Assembly (NCBI GenBank): GCA_034769895.1
Contig: CM068367.1
Span: 353,493,961-353,557,960 of the forward strand
Direction: 5' to 3'
Origin: Magicicada septendecula
Lineage: Eukaryota; Arthropoda; Insecta; Hemiptera; Cicadidae
DNA: 64,000 nt
In this document: in pieces, positions 11,311 to 25,222 of the stretch
How positions within the stretch are numbered: position 1 is the stretch's first letter
Layout of the letters: every line of letters begins with the position of its first letter
The notes under the pieces: model-generated
What the model was told of the DNA's origin: nothing
The model's database searches: none
Seen by the model: the letters and a program-made list of their open reading frames with translations, nothing else
Translations under genes and position numbers: made by a program

Positions 11311-12464
11311 ACTAGAACTCCAGCGATTCTATTAAGCATCACACGGCTACGACGCTGAACATCTGAAGACAACTGACAGTCAGCACAGTAGACCTAACAA
11401 AACGACTGCTGCTGCTACTTCTGTTGCTACTAACAGTTACGCTATAAAAACACTGTGCTGTAAATAGCAAACAAGTGTGTTGGTAGGTTTGGCCGTCTGA
11501 CTAAAACTTGTTCCTCTGCGGTGAGAAAGAAAAAAACAAAACAGATTTCATTCAACTTGCATGTTGAAACGTAACCTACGCAATGTAAATATAAAAGTAC
11601 TCTACACAAAAAATTGCTTTATTTTTTAATAGACGTGTTTTAAAATTCCGTAAGTAAGTGGTTCAATTATTTATAGTATGCAACGGCAATAAGTTGTGTG
11701 TGTAGCCTACCATGGGTGTGTGTATTAGCGCTAGCTGTCTGGTCGCGCTGATAGCATTAATGCAAAAACGTCCACGCACACACTGTCTACCTTCGCTATT
11801 TATAGTAACTTGTATTTGTTGCAATACATCCAGTACTGTCTATCTTTAAATATATATAAAATAAATACAACCATATGCTTACTTCGTTCCCAACACTTGT
11901 TTTTATTGATACTGTTTCGTCTTCTTATTTTTGTATTGATCTATTTTACTTTTAGTACACAAATTAGCCTGCTGGAAGTCGATTGTACTTTCCTGTTTCT
12001 GCTTTTATGTCGAGCTGATTTTACCTTAAACGTAACTGGAAATGCAAACATTACTGTTCATTAAAAATAATTAGACTTGTTGACAACTTACTTGTGAATG
12101 TGCGATAAAACTTCCCGTGCTTAAAAAAAATCTTACTCGCCTATTACGCACTTAGTGTAATATATAATTTCCTGAGGTCTGTAACACTGTGGGTTGGAAA
12201 CATGTATGTCCATAAAACATAATTAAGTTCGTAAAACACATGTGGGTTGGAAAGTTATGTTTGTTATATTTCTGTCTGTATTGCCGGTTTCCAGAGAAAT
12301 GAATTCAAAACGGAAGCACTTTCAATTAAAAATATTGTCTATCTTATCTCACACGAACACCTACAATTTCGAGTGAACTAACAAATGCACACGCACATAT
12401 AACAATTTAATAATAAGTTTCTTATAATTGATACTATTATTTTATTTTTTGAGGGCTTGAGGTA
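11311..12464. other. Intergenic DNA, nothing recognised
   Basis: AT-rich spacer. The frame at 11810-12064 is T-rich and hydrophobic without a domain. GTGGGTTGGAAA occurs twice, near 12190 and 12242. Confidence 0.5.
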
Positions 12465-12905
12465 GTAGCGTATCTATAATTTGACCTTGGTGGAGGGGGG
12501 TCCGGTCGACTCGGCTTCATAGAAAAGAAAAAACATGGCTAATCAATATTACTATCTTTAAAGTGGTTGAAAAACGTATGATAAAATCCCGAAATCAATC
12601 CCATTAAAGTAAATGGTAATAACACAATAATAACAAAACGCGTTACTGAAACATTGTTTACAAGATAGTTATTGAATGAATAGATTTTCCTGTACTTCAT
12701 ATTTCAAACGTATAGGCCTACGCAAATGTTGAGTAATAAACCTGTTAGTATATTTAAAAAAGAGTTTCTACTATATTAGCGCACACTGTTGAAAAAAATA
12801 ATAAAACAGGCTAAATATTAAGAGATTATCAAAAGTTCTCGTCAATTTATTTCGACCCTCTGGGGGAGGGGTTCAGCTCCGGTTCACCCTGTAAATACGC
12901 CCCTT
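12465..12905 (+). mobile_element. Degraded hAT-like MITE, repeat R2 copy 1
   Basis: It shares about 300 bp with 55290-55580 in the same orientation: CTCGGCTTCATA, TCTTTAAAGTGG, TCCCATTAAAGTAAA, GAAACATTGTTTACAAGATA and TAATAAACCTGTT. The left end GTAGCGTATCT and right end GTAAATACGCC are roughly inverted and lie next to G-rich or C-rich blocks. The other copy starts CAGTGGCGTAGGC, a common hAT terminus. The ends are too decayed for a confident target duplication. No coding capacity. Confidence 0.45.
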
Positions 12906-14685
12906 CCAAGAGAGTACCAGAAGAAGTTCAGACGGTTCCAGTCGTGAACAGAAGTCTATGTAAATCGCTTGATTTTGATAATTTTACGTATAAGGATAGA
13001 ACTAGAATTGGAAACGATCTTTCAGCCCTTTCACAATGAGTTCTCTAGTAGGTACGCTTCTAAGTTATATAATTTATATGTGATGTTCAGTATGGTGTAA
13101 GGGTGAAACAAGTCTCAACGGCGCCACATGGTCGTTTATCTCCACTGGGTTTATGAAAAACAAAACTCCATTATGTCATTAGTTCAAAAATTTTTATCAC
13201 AAGATGTTTCTAAACTGTTACTATTCATTTGTAAATTTTACTAATACGTATAAAAAAAGCACAGCTTCCTCGTCCACTGGAGAATTTGAAGAAGGATATA
13301 CGCGTATGTATTTGTGTGTGGCACGCTGTAGTCAGAAACTTCCTACTTAATCTTGCGTAGTTCTTTTTGTCCAAACGACCTCTGACTAGAGCTGGCACGA
13401 TGTACGATTTAGTTTGAATCAAATGCACTTGGCAATGTCAGATACGACTACTTTATTGAACTGTTACGTTTTCGTTACGATAAATGTCATTAAAAAATTC
13501 ACCCATTACACAAGATTGGAACTCCAGCTGCGTGTGTATATAGATGCAGTTCGTTGAACACAGAGAAGAGAGAGAGATATCGAATCGTGCGGCCTAATGA
13601 ATCGGCGCTGCACGGCTCCATTCATTTTTTCCTTTATGTAATGCTAACCGGCAAATTAAGAGGAGAAGACCGAGAGCCCTGGAGGTCTTCAACATTTGCA
13701 GAATGCAATTAATAGCAGGCACAAAACACGATCATTCTAAATTGTTACTGCGTTTCTAGTTTGAAGATTTTCAAGGCCGCGGCTATTTTTATAACGATTC
13801 GATTAATCACATATAATTATGTCGTATTGAGGCAGAGCCCTTTGTTTTCTGAGAATCGATTTCTATTGTCTCCCAATTAATTTAATACTAGTCATATCGT
13901 TAACTGAGTTTAACTTGTCATCTTTTTTTCCTTTTGCTACATCTGTTACAACACTGATTACTTGTTTTGATTAAGACTTTGATTAAATTGTATAAAACAA
14001 TTACTGTTTTTAATAATCAATTACAACGTTCCAAATATGTTATTTCGTTTTTAAAAACGACTATAAATTAAAATTTTAAGTTTTTAAAAATTGATTTAAT
14101 TTTTCTTGAAAATTTATCTTCAACATCACACGTGTGCACGTGAAACCGCACTGGGTGTGTTTACAAAGCTTTATGAGCGCATTTCTGTTTAGTTATAAAG
14201 TAAATAGTAATGATTTATACATATTGTTGACAAAAGGAACACTGACAAGGTGGCGGCTCCTTGAATATCAATCATGTGCAAAGACACAGGAACAGAATCA
14301 GTGTAAATCGTGCGCTGTTCCTTATATAGAACGATATGTCTATTAGAAGCAATACAACCTTGGATAACATGTTCAGCCCCCTCATTGGTCTCAGGGCGGT
14401 GTTAGCGACAGGTTAAATATGGCGCAGGCCGGTATATTTTTAGCTCGACATCCTTGCATTTTAAATTATTATATTCTTTTGAAAAGCAATCACGTATGTA
14501 TCAAGGTGTTACCCGTGCATACCTGTTCTAGCAGATTTTTAACAATTTTTAAGTGTTTCTAGGTCTGAAATATGTACAAAGCAAGTCAAAATTTTATATA
14601 CGACGTGTACTTTACTGCCAACGCAAGTGTACTTCGGGCGATAATAGATTATTAAATTTTAAACTTACAGCATCTACAGACACAC
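12906..14685. other. Intergenic DNA; possible conserved non-coding block
   Basis: No gene was recognised. About 13560-13900 differs from its surroundings: it lacks simple repeats and is dense in homeodomain-like (TAATTA, TTTATG) and GATTAAT-type motifs. I cannot test conservation, so this is only a note. Confidence 0.35.
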
Positions 14686-14696
14686 GTGCGCGCGCG

Positions 14697-14737
<41 letters not shown>
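14686..14737. repeat. Microsatellite (CG)n-(CA)n
   Basis: A short GCGC run passes into about 17 CA units. Confidence 0.95.
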
Positions 14738-16854
14738 GGAACATGTGCAAGATAAAATATTCCACTTTGCAGCACAGATACCCACATACCTTGGGTTCAT
14801 TGTTCTATTTTCAGTAGCTTATTTTACTTCAAAAAGAGACTCTCATTGTTTTTCATATCTTTGATCCATTGAAATAAGATAAGAAAGGCGAATATTTCTG
14901 TTACTGAATTTATTTTCATAAAAAATAGTTTTTTCTGCAAACAATGGATGCAATATCTGGCTGCTAATATTAAAGAATTATTTATATGTTTTAAAATAAT
15001 TATATCGATATACTGTTTCTTTATAGTAACTCTTAAGGCTTTCGGCTTCTTGCAGCAATAATATTATATCATTCACAATCATTTAAGATTTCTTCTGTAA
15101 GTAAATTGAAAAATGTAAATTGTAAATTGTTAATTTAAAATAATCATCTGCAAATATGTTACTATTGTTAGTAGTAGACTAATAATATCACCTAACTGCA
15201 AAAGCAATTTTATATAATTGTGAATGATATAATACATATTATATTGAATTATAGAATACTGTGTACATGACATATAGGTCACTGAGGCAGGTTTATGTTG
15301 CGGTAATTGACGCAGTAAAGGGTTACTACCCGTGTGGGTTTTTCCTATCATTTCCTTTTCTCATGTGGGAGCGAAACCTCCAGGGGGGTTGAATTCTCGC
15401 CAAGTCCGGAATCCTTAAAAATACGCTGATTTTAAGAAGGATTTAATTTATTAATGAACATGTAAGAATGTAGGTTAGACATCAATTAGATAAAATAAGC
15501 TGAGAAGAGTCTTTCGTTTTAACTAGATTGTGATTTCATATTATATTACTGTAGGTTTCTTTAAATTGGGGTAAGGTTCACTCAGGGAGTTTGAAATGGC
15601 GGGTGAACGTTTTTGAAGTTGAAGAGAATGTGGAATATAATAGTAAAAAAAAGCAGTAGCTATTGATAACTGGAAATTATTTAATCAATGACGTAATAAA
15701 AAAATCATTTATAACATATAAAGCGTATAAGACAATTTGTACACATTAAGTGTGCAAACTAATTTAAAAATTGCGCTTCCGAGAAATAACTTAACGAGTT
15801 CTTACAATTTGTTATTTCAAGTCAATAGCTAATCAATAGAAGTTTTTTTTGAGGTTGTAAAGTAATTTTTACAAAATTTAATTAAACAAATTTTAAACAA
15901 TGATTTCTAAGACTATATTTTTAACACAGACTCGCAAGAAGAAAATAGACTGTAACTGGAAATGAATAGAAAAACAATTTGTATTTTTATTTTTCATTTA
16001 CTTTACCGATTAATTTTTACTGGAAACTGTTTCTTATTAATTGAAATACCGTTTCTGTTAACAAAGTAACACCACTTTATAAATAGTATATTGTATATTT
16101 ATGTTCGTCATTAAAAAACATTAAACGGATTTATGTAAAATCAATTTCTTTTTCAAAACAAAAAATGATATGAAAATCATTATCATTTTTTCAGGAGCGT
16201 AATAATTTTATTGTGAATGACAAGCTATTGATACACCAAATGTGTTGGATTTTTTTCAATTACTTCAGATACACTAATTTCGTGTCTGAGACTGTCCTAC
16301 GTTTTGAACCTAATTGTGCTACGTGCTCATTTTAGTAGACGGCAACCCTACGGAAGGTAACATCTACGTAGTATAGAACTTGTTGCACCACTGATGAATA
16401 ACGAAAGTTCGGGAAAGAGTACTGGAAGTAGTATGGACGATCTTAAAACGATATTAAGAGAACTCTATAATTTTTATTGATCTTATGTGATGAGTTTTAT
16501 GAGACGAATGAAATTTCCAAAAAACTATTCAGTTCTTACTAGATCTATCTCATATCGCTCTATAAAGTCGGTTTTCAACATGTATTTCAAAAAAGTAATC
16601 TATTTTGAACACCATACGCATTTGCTGAACGTTTCAATATATCCTGATTAACCATAACAAAATCAACTTCTATTTCCTGCTTATTAGTTCCAGCAAATAG
16701 GTAAAGTTAACTCGAAAGACAAAACCGTGTCAAGTATCTATTAACTTTACTTGACTGAGACTGAAACATTTAAGCTCAGCTGACAGGAGAGCTGCGTGCG
16801 CCTTGCGGCCGTGGCAGATGCGCTTTCATTATTCCAATACAGAACCAGAATTTG
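14738..16854. other. Intergenic DNA, nothing recognised
   Basis: Very AT-rich sequence with no frame, element end or RNA gene that I can support. Confidence 0.5.
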
Positions 16855-17043
16855 TAGTTTTCAAAAGAGCAAAATAATTGTAAAATATAAGAGCACAGAC
16901 TGGTTAAACCATTTACTTTCCATTGTTTGCCTTTTGTTCAAACTGGCCTTCAGGTTAAACTTGCCTTTCCATTAGTTTTCAAAAGAGGAAAGTAATTGTA
17001 AAATGTAAGAGCACAGACTGGTTAAACCATTTACTTTACATTG
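16855..17043 (+). repeat. Direct repeat pair, 71 bp each
   Basis: TAGTTTTCAAAAGAG...CATTTACTTT(C/A)CATTG occurs at 16855-16925 and again at 16973-17043, differing at about four positions, with a 47-bp spacer. This is a local tandem duplication or two copies of a short unit. No function is evident. Confidence 0.9.
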
Positions 17044-17183
17044 CTTTATTTTGATAGGTACAGACCGTAACTTTATTTTCTTTAACTTTTTTTTTTTTTG
17101 AAATCTTGCTGATATCTGTTCCATTCAGCTTATGAAATATTACAAACCAGTCGTGTCTAAAACTACCCTGTTTGTAATAGAGG

Positions 17184-18669
<1,486 letters not shown>

Positions 18670-18907
18670 AAAGAAGTAGTTTTATTCTTCGTATTGTTTG
18701 AATTAGCAGCCATCCTTACTATTTCTTTTATGAAGTTGCTAAACTGCTAAAATTTTTATTGTTCAGACAAAGCTTTTCGTCATCACTGACATCATCAGGT
18801 CTTAAACAACAGACCTGATGATGTCAGTGATGACGAAAAGCTTTGTCTGAACAATAAAAATTTTAGCAGTTTAGCAACTTCATAAAAGAAATAGAAAGAA
18901 GTAGTTT
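18670..18907 (+). mobile_element. Penelope-like foldback insertion: perfect 84-bp inverted repeat with 13-bp TSD
   Basis: Arms 18719-18802 and 18811-18894 are exact reverse complements over 84 bp around an 8-nt loop. The whole insert (18683-18894) is bounded by the identical direct repeat AAAGAAGTAGTTT at 18670-18682 and 18895-18907, with about 36 bp of tail between the left direct repeat and the left arm. Each arm carries a hammerhead-like core read outward from the loop: CTGATGA, a short GTC/GAC stem, GAAA, then a palindromic AGCT and GTC (plus core 18815-18847). CAGAC just before the core can pair with GTCTG after it as stem I. The layout fits an inverted-repeat terminus of a Penelope-like retroelement. 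No protein-coding part is present. Confidence 0.75.
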
Positions 18908-18917
18908 GTTGTTAAAA

Positions 18918-19060
18918 TTCCTTCCCGGGCTGTTTAGTCGTGGTCAAATGTTTTCTACAAAACCAGACGTTTCGTCAGTGCCATCGACTGTCATCATCAG
19001 TGAAAATCGAGTTCGCTAACGTGAGGTGATATACGTTAGTGACCACAGTACTGTGGTTAA
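18918..19060 (-). mobile_element. Penelope-like terminal-repeat fragment
   Basis: Starts with the CCCGGGCTGTTTAGTCGTGG segment. Read on the minus strand it has CTGATGA, a variable hairpin region, then GAAACGTC (18966-19000), the same order as in the other PLE-type repeats of this window. It is single-armed and decayed: stem II pairs only partly. It lies 10 bp after the foldback insertion at 18670-18907. Confidence 0.5.
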
Positions 19061-21171
19061 GGCAGAAGAAAGAAGTAGTTTCTATGAATTATTTCATTTC
19101 GAAAATGATTTTAAATATAAATCTTGGAACATGGAAGTCATGTATGGTTCTCCATACCGATATTTTTTTACTGAGCGTACATACAAATAGGCTAGTATTC
19201 ACCAGTCCTGAAATGCATCAAGACCAAGAATTGTTAAGTTGCGTACTTTGGTGCGTACAGAGTGAGTAACTCTCCTGTAACAGTGAATCTATTTTTAAGT
19301 AGTAGAAAGTTACTGTCACACCTTAATAATACTGTGTGTACTTGTTAAACTGCGCTGGATTAGTTTACGTAACAATTTATATAAATATAGTGTGCGTGTA
19401 CTTTAGTATTAACTTCTCGTAACATCACCTTCGTTGAGTACTTAGCTTTGACTGAATTCTAAAAGTCCAGTTGTCGTTAGAGTTGCTTATTGTTCAAGAT
19501 ATACTTATGTTCCCTTTTAGTTTAGGCATATGAAAAGTTTATCTGAGGCAGAAATATATAAAAAGATTAGAAAGGCCTGAGTTGAAGGAACGCATCGATA
19601 CAAAGTTCAAGGCAGTGTTGAGGTAATCTTTAACATACAGAAGGTAAGATAGAAGTTAATAAAACAGACTTAATTTCCCATTCACATAATTTTTTACTGG
19701 CTATCGAATTAAAAAATTAGGTACACATAAACGGCTTGTTCTTTATTCCAACAGAACCTACCTCTGCAAAATGTAAGAACTACAGAACGGAAAATATAGC
19801 CGATATGGGAGTTGTTTTATATAAATCTTGTCTCTTTCATGGTGTCACTTTCTGCCAAACGTCTTTATAGAACTGTCTATTCTGCGTCAATAATTTCTGT
19901 GAGCTTGATTTCTTATGTTTCTTTCCTACTGGGAACGTGGAGATATACTCGACGTTAGACACGCTCTACCGTTTTCTCTACCGCCATCATCATCAAAATG
20001 GTGGCGTATGTTTTACATAGTTGACGTACCTATACATTTCTAAGCTTGTATTCATATCGTAGATCTTCTGGTACTATCATCCTCATTTACTGATTCCAAT
20101 ACCCGGTACTGTTTAATACCTGGTAATCCTCAATGCTTTTAGTAAGCTATATTCTTTTACATGACATCGTGTCCTTGATCTCTCTACCCTCTTTTAGATC
20201 ATTCATCACCTTACTGAGGATTTGCTTCTCCATTTTGTGTCCTGGCATTATTTTTACGTGTCCTAACCTGAACTTTATAAACTTAAAATATTTCGATTTG
20301 GAGAATAATATTGTTACGACCGTCGCACGGATAGTCCAGCTCGTCAGTGGATCGTATTCTGAAATTCCACCTACAGTGGTGAGGTCATGTATTCTTCTTA
20401 TCATTTTTAATTTAAGTATTTATAGTGTTGTATAAGTTACAAAAGATTTATAGAATTAAATTTTATTACTGCAGGAGTTATATTGGATTTAAAAAGTTTA
20501 ATTCGCAATGAAAGCTCTGTTACCCGACTTTATTACTTCCTTATTTTCTGAGACACTTGTCCTGAGTAAATTTGATTCCAAGATATATAAGATTTAACGC
20601 TAGTTACTCGTTACCATTAATTATATTGTGTTAATTAAAAGATTATGTTCTCTTCAATCTAGCCTACGTTCTTGGGCGTCATTTGCAACGGTAATTAAAG
20701 TTACAAAGATGTCTATTGATGTTAATTGTAATGGTATAAAGTTTACTTAGGAGTGATGAGTACAAATTATATTTTCGTGTTCAAGAAAACTAATTAAGAA
20801 TTATTGTTGTATCGTCCCTCAGGTTGTTGTTTAAATAATGAAACACATACACATTTATCAGTCTAATTAATGCATTTATTAAATTTACGTTACTTGTCAT
20901 TAATATCAATTATCTTGACTTTTAACATATTATGATCATTCATTATTTTAAAATATGATTTCTCTCAATAGACATTTATTCTAAGATCTCTATATCTCAA
21001 GGTTCAATTTAATTTATCTAAGCATGAATAACACTTATCTCCAGTTAATTATCATATTAACATATATTTTATTTCTAAATGGATTCATGTTTAAGATATG
21101 AATTTATTCTTAATTGAAATGATGTAATCATACTACTTCACGTTTTAATGTTACTTCATGGGTAATTTCTT
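19061..21171. other. Intergenic DNA, nothing recognised
   Basis: AT-rich. Overlapping frames at 20133-20435 (+) and 20147-20404 (-) have no recognisable domain. No element ends were seen. Confidence 0.5.
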
Positions 21172-21244
21172 TAGTAGTACATGTTTATTTGTAGGTTCTT
21201 TTAGTAGGACATGTTTTATGCGTAGGTTCTTTTAGTAGGACAGA
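21172..21244 (+). repeat. Short tandem repeat, unit about 31 bp
   Basis: TTTAGTAG(T/G)ACATGTTT and GTAGGTTC recur about 2.5 times with small differences. Confidence 0.8.
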
Positions 21245-21527
21245 CAGGTGTTTTAGCAAAATATTAACTAATACATAAAAGTTACTGTTGGTACGATTAT
21301 TCCAACCTACGGCGCGTGGATCTGCGATGATCTCATCTCCCGCTCCTTAGATCTGCGTTGTACGTGATGATCCGCTTCTCACTCCTTTGCATGAATTCTC
21401 ACCTTGCTGAATCATATCGTGGTTTACTCTCGTAGTGAATAATGGCTTAACACTTTTTTATCACTCCACTTTAACAATACTATTCGGCATTTTCTGACAT
21501 TACATTTGTACAAGTACCGTTCACTAG

Positions 21528-23841
21528 TGTAACGAGGAAAATTTTAAAAATTTTTAAATTTTCTGCTCGACGGAGTGCGTTCACACGGAGCTGTGTCAAC
21601 GACTTCTAGTTGACGCAATAAATAAAGCGTAATGAGAAGATGTCAGAGCAGCGTCGCTAACTAGACAATAGGAAGACGTTAAGTTCGACCCGGCTATAGA
21701 AATTGGATGTACGAGATGACAGGGAAAGTTTAGTTTAGAATTATTACCCGCAACAGCCGAAACAATGTAGGCGAGGACATTCACACGTGTACTGAGAATT
21801 GAAGCAGATGTTCAGCCAAGTTACGTCAGTATACGATGTACTGCAAAAAAGGGAAACAATATGTTTACAAAGGAACGGACGTACAGCACTTTAAGAAACA
21901 ATACGTGGAGCAGAGAATGGACAAAACTCAAGTCATGTTACTCAGCTGGAGTCACGCAATTTACGAGTGGAAAGTTGGGGTGACTTCACCAACTAGCAGA
22001 TGTCCAAAATTATTAATAGTTACAAAAAAGGGGTGTAAGAGAGAACAATACTTCGGAAGAACCCTAGAACAGATGTAAGGCAACTCAGAAAAACACTGCG
22101 TTTACCTCAGACAATAGATTGATCGACAGGCGTATAATAGCTAGAGATTCTACGAAATAGGTCAACGTTCGACAAAGCAAAATCGGGGGATGCCTGGCAA
22201 CCTATCAGAAGACCAAAGCTACGAAAAACACTGGTGGAGAGGACAGTTTCCATAGTGACAAAAACAAAGAACCTATCAGAAGAACGATGACGGAGAATCT
22301 TAACATAGTGGGACAAACTATTCCAGGAAAACTAAAAACTGACCTATCACGAGTAAGGAAGGCGTGAACAGCGCGGTAGACAAAATTTTGAGTAGGGACG
22401 AATTAATAAAACTATATGTCCAACACAGGGACGAGGCCAGTTTTACTTCAATTTTTCAAGAGTTTACTTTAAATTCGAAGCTAGTTTTACTTCAATTTTT
22501 CAAGAGTTTAATTTAAATTCGAAGCCAGTATATACTTTAATTTTCAAACTAGTATACTTCAATTGTTCGGAGAGTATAACTCAAGTTTCGGGAGTTAGTA
22601 CATCAAATCGTAAATTAACAGACTTGGTGAAATCGTCAGACTTAGTAGACTTTTAATAGTGAAGTTCGAAGTGCGATGTAACGGACTTAGATAGTAATCA
22701 TTTAAAGCGAACAATAATAACGCAACACGTACAAATATCATCACATATGTATTGTACAAAACAGACGAACTTAAATTTATTCAGTGTTACTACATCTCAT
22801 TAAAACGTTATAGAACATGAAACATTGGACTAACTAATCTAATCACACATATATTGATAAAAAAGTGATATAAGTGGCGAACAGACATAAACAGTAACAT
22901 TAAAATGAACATTCAACACTCATTGTAAAATGGATTATTCCAACGAACACTAAAACATTACTTATTTACACAACTCTACTTCGACGCGAGTGATCGTGGG
23001 TGTGTGCAAGTGTTTGTGATATCAGCGGCAGTCAACGAGATGTGTCTTCATGTCATCATCACCACCGAGACCGAACATCACAGGATACTAATGGATATTT
23101 CATAAACTCAAGTAACCATTATTTTAATTATTACTATTAAGCTGCTGCTACTGACCTGATTCTTTCAAAGAATTCCTCCCTGGGAAAATTATTAGTAAAC
23201 GTAATGAATATAAATCAGATTTAAAAGTATAAGTAACGAATATGTTAACAAAACCTATCTGGGATTAATGAACGCATCAATAATTAGAATATGAATTGTT
23301 ATCTCATATGATTTATGTATGTATGTGTGTCTTCTTTGTTTCAGCAAATATTTAAACTTGAATTTGTTTTATATTAAAATATGTATGTATTTACAGGTAC
23401 ATTGATGCTTTATATGTATGATTATAACTTACTATGAATGATAAATAAATTAGTTATTTAAGTTGATTCTACATATGCGTTTATTATTACTACAGATAAC
23501 CCAGATGTTAACTTAATTTTTAAAATAAAATCACAAAGTAGAATTTTAAGAGTTTCTTTTGCTCAGTAATATAAATTGAATTTACGATATTAATTATTAA
23601 ATGATATCAAGTGTTGAGCTATAAATAATCAGAATATTTATTATATTAATGGCGCTCCAAGATCGTGGGGCACGGCAAACCAAATAAATTGATTAATTCC
23701 CTTAAATTATTTATTATATTAATGGCGCATCCAACGCGTGGCACGAGACAATAGATATGACTAGATAATCATAATCAAAAGAAGTTTATATAATTAAAAG
23801 ATAATTAATTTATGCAAGTAATTTGCATATTAGTTATTACA
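21528..23841 (+). repeat. 5' LTR of the + strand gypsy element
   Basis: 2314 bp, from TGTAACGAGG to TTAGTTATTACA, so TG...CA ends. It is long for a gypsy LTR. Internal structure: a tandem pair of about 45 bp at 22437-22527 (AGTTTTACTTCAATTTTTCA...), and near the 3' end two motifs resembling the element's own primer-binding site with the sequence before it (23650 and 23723). It should contain the promoter and polyadenylation signals. Short frames on both strands are repeated identically in the 3' LTR and are not taken as genes. Confidence 0.93.
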
Positions 23842-23845
23842 TTAA

Positions 23846-23856
23846 TGGCGCCCAAC
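23846..23856 (+). other. Primer-binding site, tRNA-Lys type
   Basis: TGGCGCCCAAC begins 4 nt after the LTR end and complements the 3' end of insect tRNA-Lys (ending GTTGGGCGCCA) over 11 nt. The match then lapses. Minus-strand DNA synthesis would be primed here. The - strand gypsy family in this window has an 18-nt match to the same tRNA at 47583-47600. Confidence 0.75.
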
Positions 23857-23992
23857 CGCACGGCATGATATGTAGTAATAAAAATAATTAAAACGTACTA
23901 GTTTGGCAAAGATCAGGCAGTAGTAGAAGCAGACAAAGTAGCGTTATAGAATAAGAGATAAAAGTAAGTATTAGTGTCATAAGTCAGTTTGA

Positions 23993-25222
23993 ATGATTAC
24001 GCGTAGGAAGGCAAAAATGGCGAGCATTTCCGATAGCATAGAGTTTGACGTTAATAACCAGTTAGGTACGGTAAATACGGAAGATAATACCACACCTAGC
24101 GAACCAAATAGCGCTGTAGAGAGTCCAGAAGATAGGGCGCGAGGACAGACGTCAAAACCAGAGGACGTAAGTTTACAAATGTTGATGGAGTTCATCCGAC
24201 AGCAAAGCGAGAAACAAGAAGAAAGTAACAAATTAATTAGTGAAAAACTAGAGAAACAAAATGAAAAGCTCGACCAGCATAAGGAAGAGATTAAACAACA
24301 ATCAGCGGAACAGCTTACGCAGATACGATCCGAGATACGAGAATACCAGCAGGCCTGGGAAGGGAAGATCAACGAACTACAGAAGAGACAAGATGATATC
24401 GTAAGAGAATTGAGAGAAGAAGCGAACAAAAAATACGAAGAGATACAAGAAACACGAGAAAACGATCGTCAAGAATGGATGGTAGCGATACACAATACCC
24501 AGACGACTGTTAAAAAGATTCATAATAAATTTGATGCTCACGTCAAAGACGCCAATAAGAAGCATGAAGAGTTAAAGGCCGAAATACATGACACCATACG
24601 GCAGAAACAACAAGAACAAGGCGAAACGAAAAATAACATGATGCAGAAATTGGAAGAAGTTGACGGAAGACAGCGTTCAACGGAACAGAAGTTGGACGAA
24701 ACCACAAAAGAAAAGACGACGCGAATAGAAGAATTAAAATGCCATTTAACAAAAGTAAGAGAAAACCAGGAGAGACTACAGAGACAGTTAATGGAAGGTG
24801 AGTGTGGTACATTGAACCGAGTTAATGGACCTAACCACAATGACCTTAAATATAACGGTACTGACAGATTCCCCATGGAATTTCTTAAGGAGTTGTCTGA
24901 GGTACAAGAATTATACTACCCCACTGATAATATCAAGTGGATAGGTAGGCATTTAGAATTAGACGCCGGAATTTGGTGGCGGGTTATACGTAGCCAAATA
25001 TCCAATTTTGAAGAGTTTAAGGAAGCGTTCTCACAGAAATATTGGGGACAAGAACGGCAAGACAGCATACGAGATCATTTGGAATATGGTAGATTTGATT
25101 GGCGTGGACCAATTACTGCGATCCAATATATAGAGCGCATATTATTGGAGAGTAGACAAATATCACCTACTCTGACGGACAAACAGTTGATACGCAAAAT
25201 CGCTCGTCACCTTTGGGCGTGA
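23993..25222 (+). CDS. gag: gag-like capsid polyprotein of the gypsy element
   Basis: An open frame of 409 codons. The first ATG gives MITRRKAKMAS; a second ATG at codon 9 is an alternative start. Residues about 55-265 are rich in E, K, Q and R in heptad-like spacing and should form a long coiled coil. Residues about 280-405 carry the gypsy capsid-like domain, with KYNGTDRFPMEFLKEL, WWRVIRSQISNFEEFKEAF and SIRDHLEYGRF. No CCHC zinc knuckle is visible. It would assemble the particle in which reverse transcription occurs. It follows the primer site directly and precedes pol. The first ATG was chosen because it is the most upstream in frame after the LTR. Confidence 0.85.
   Translation: MITRRKAKMASISDSIEFDVNNQLGTVNTEDNTTPSEPNSAVESPEDRARGQTSKPEDVSLQMLMEFIRQQSEKQEESNKLISEKLEKQNEKLDQHKEEIKQQSAEQLTQIRSEIREYQQAWEGKINELQKRQDDIVRELREEANKKYEEIQETRENDRQEWMVAIHNTQTTVKKIHNKFDAHVKDANKKHEELKAEIHDTIRQKQQEQGETKNNMMQKLEEVDGRQRSTEQKLDETTKEKTTRIEELKCHLTKVRENQERLQRQLMEGECGTLNRVNGPNHNDLKYNGTDRFPMEFLKELSEVQELYYPTDNIKWIGRHLELDAGIWWRVIRSQISNFEEFKEAFSQKYWGQERQDSIRDHLEYGRFDWRGPITAIQYIERILLESRQISPTLTDKQLIRKIARHLWA

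Noticed and set aside
20133-20435. Overlapping frames on both strands as a possible gene
   Set aside because: No domain, no splice or promoter signal, composition like the AT-rich background.
21596-22316. Short frames in both LTRs of the + strand gypsy element
   Set aside because: They are duplicated because the LTRs are duplicated, have no domain, and overlap regions expected to be regulatory.
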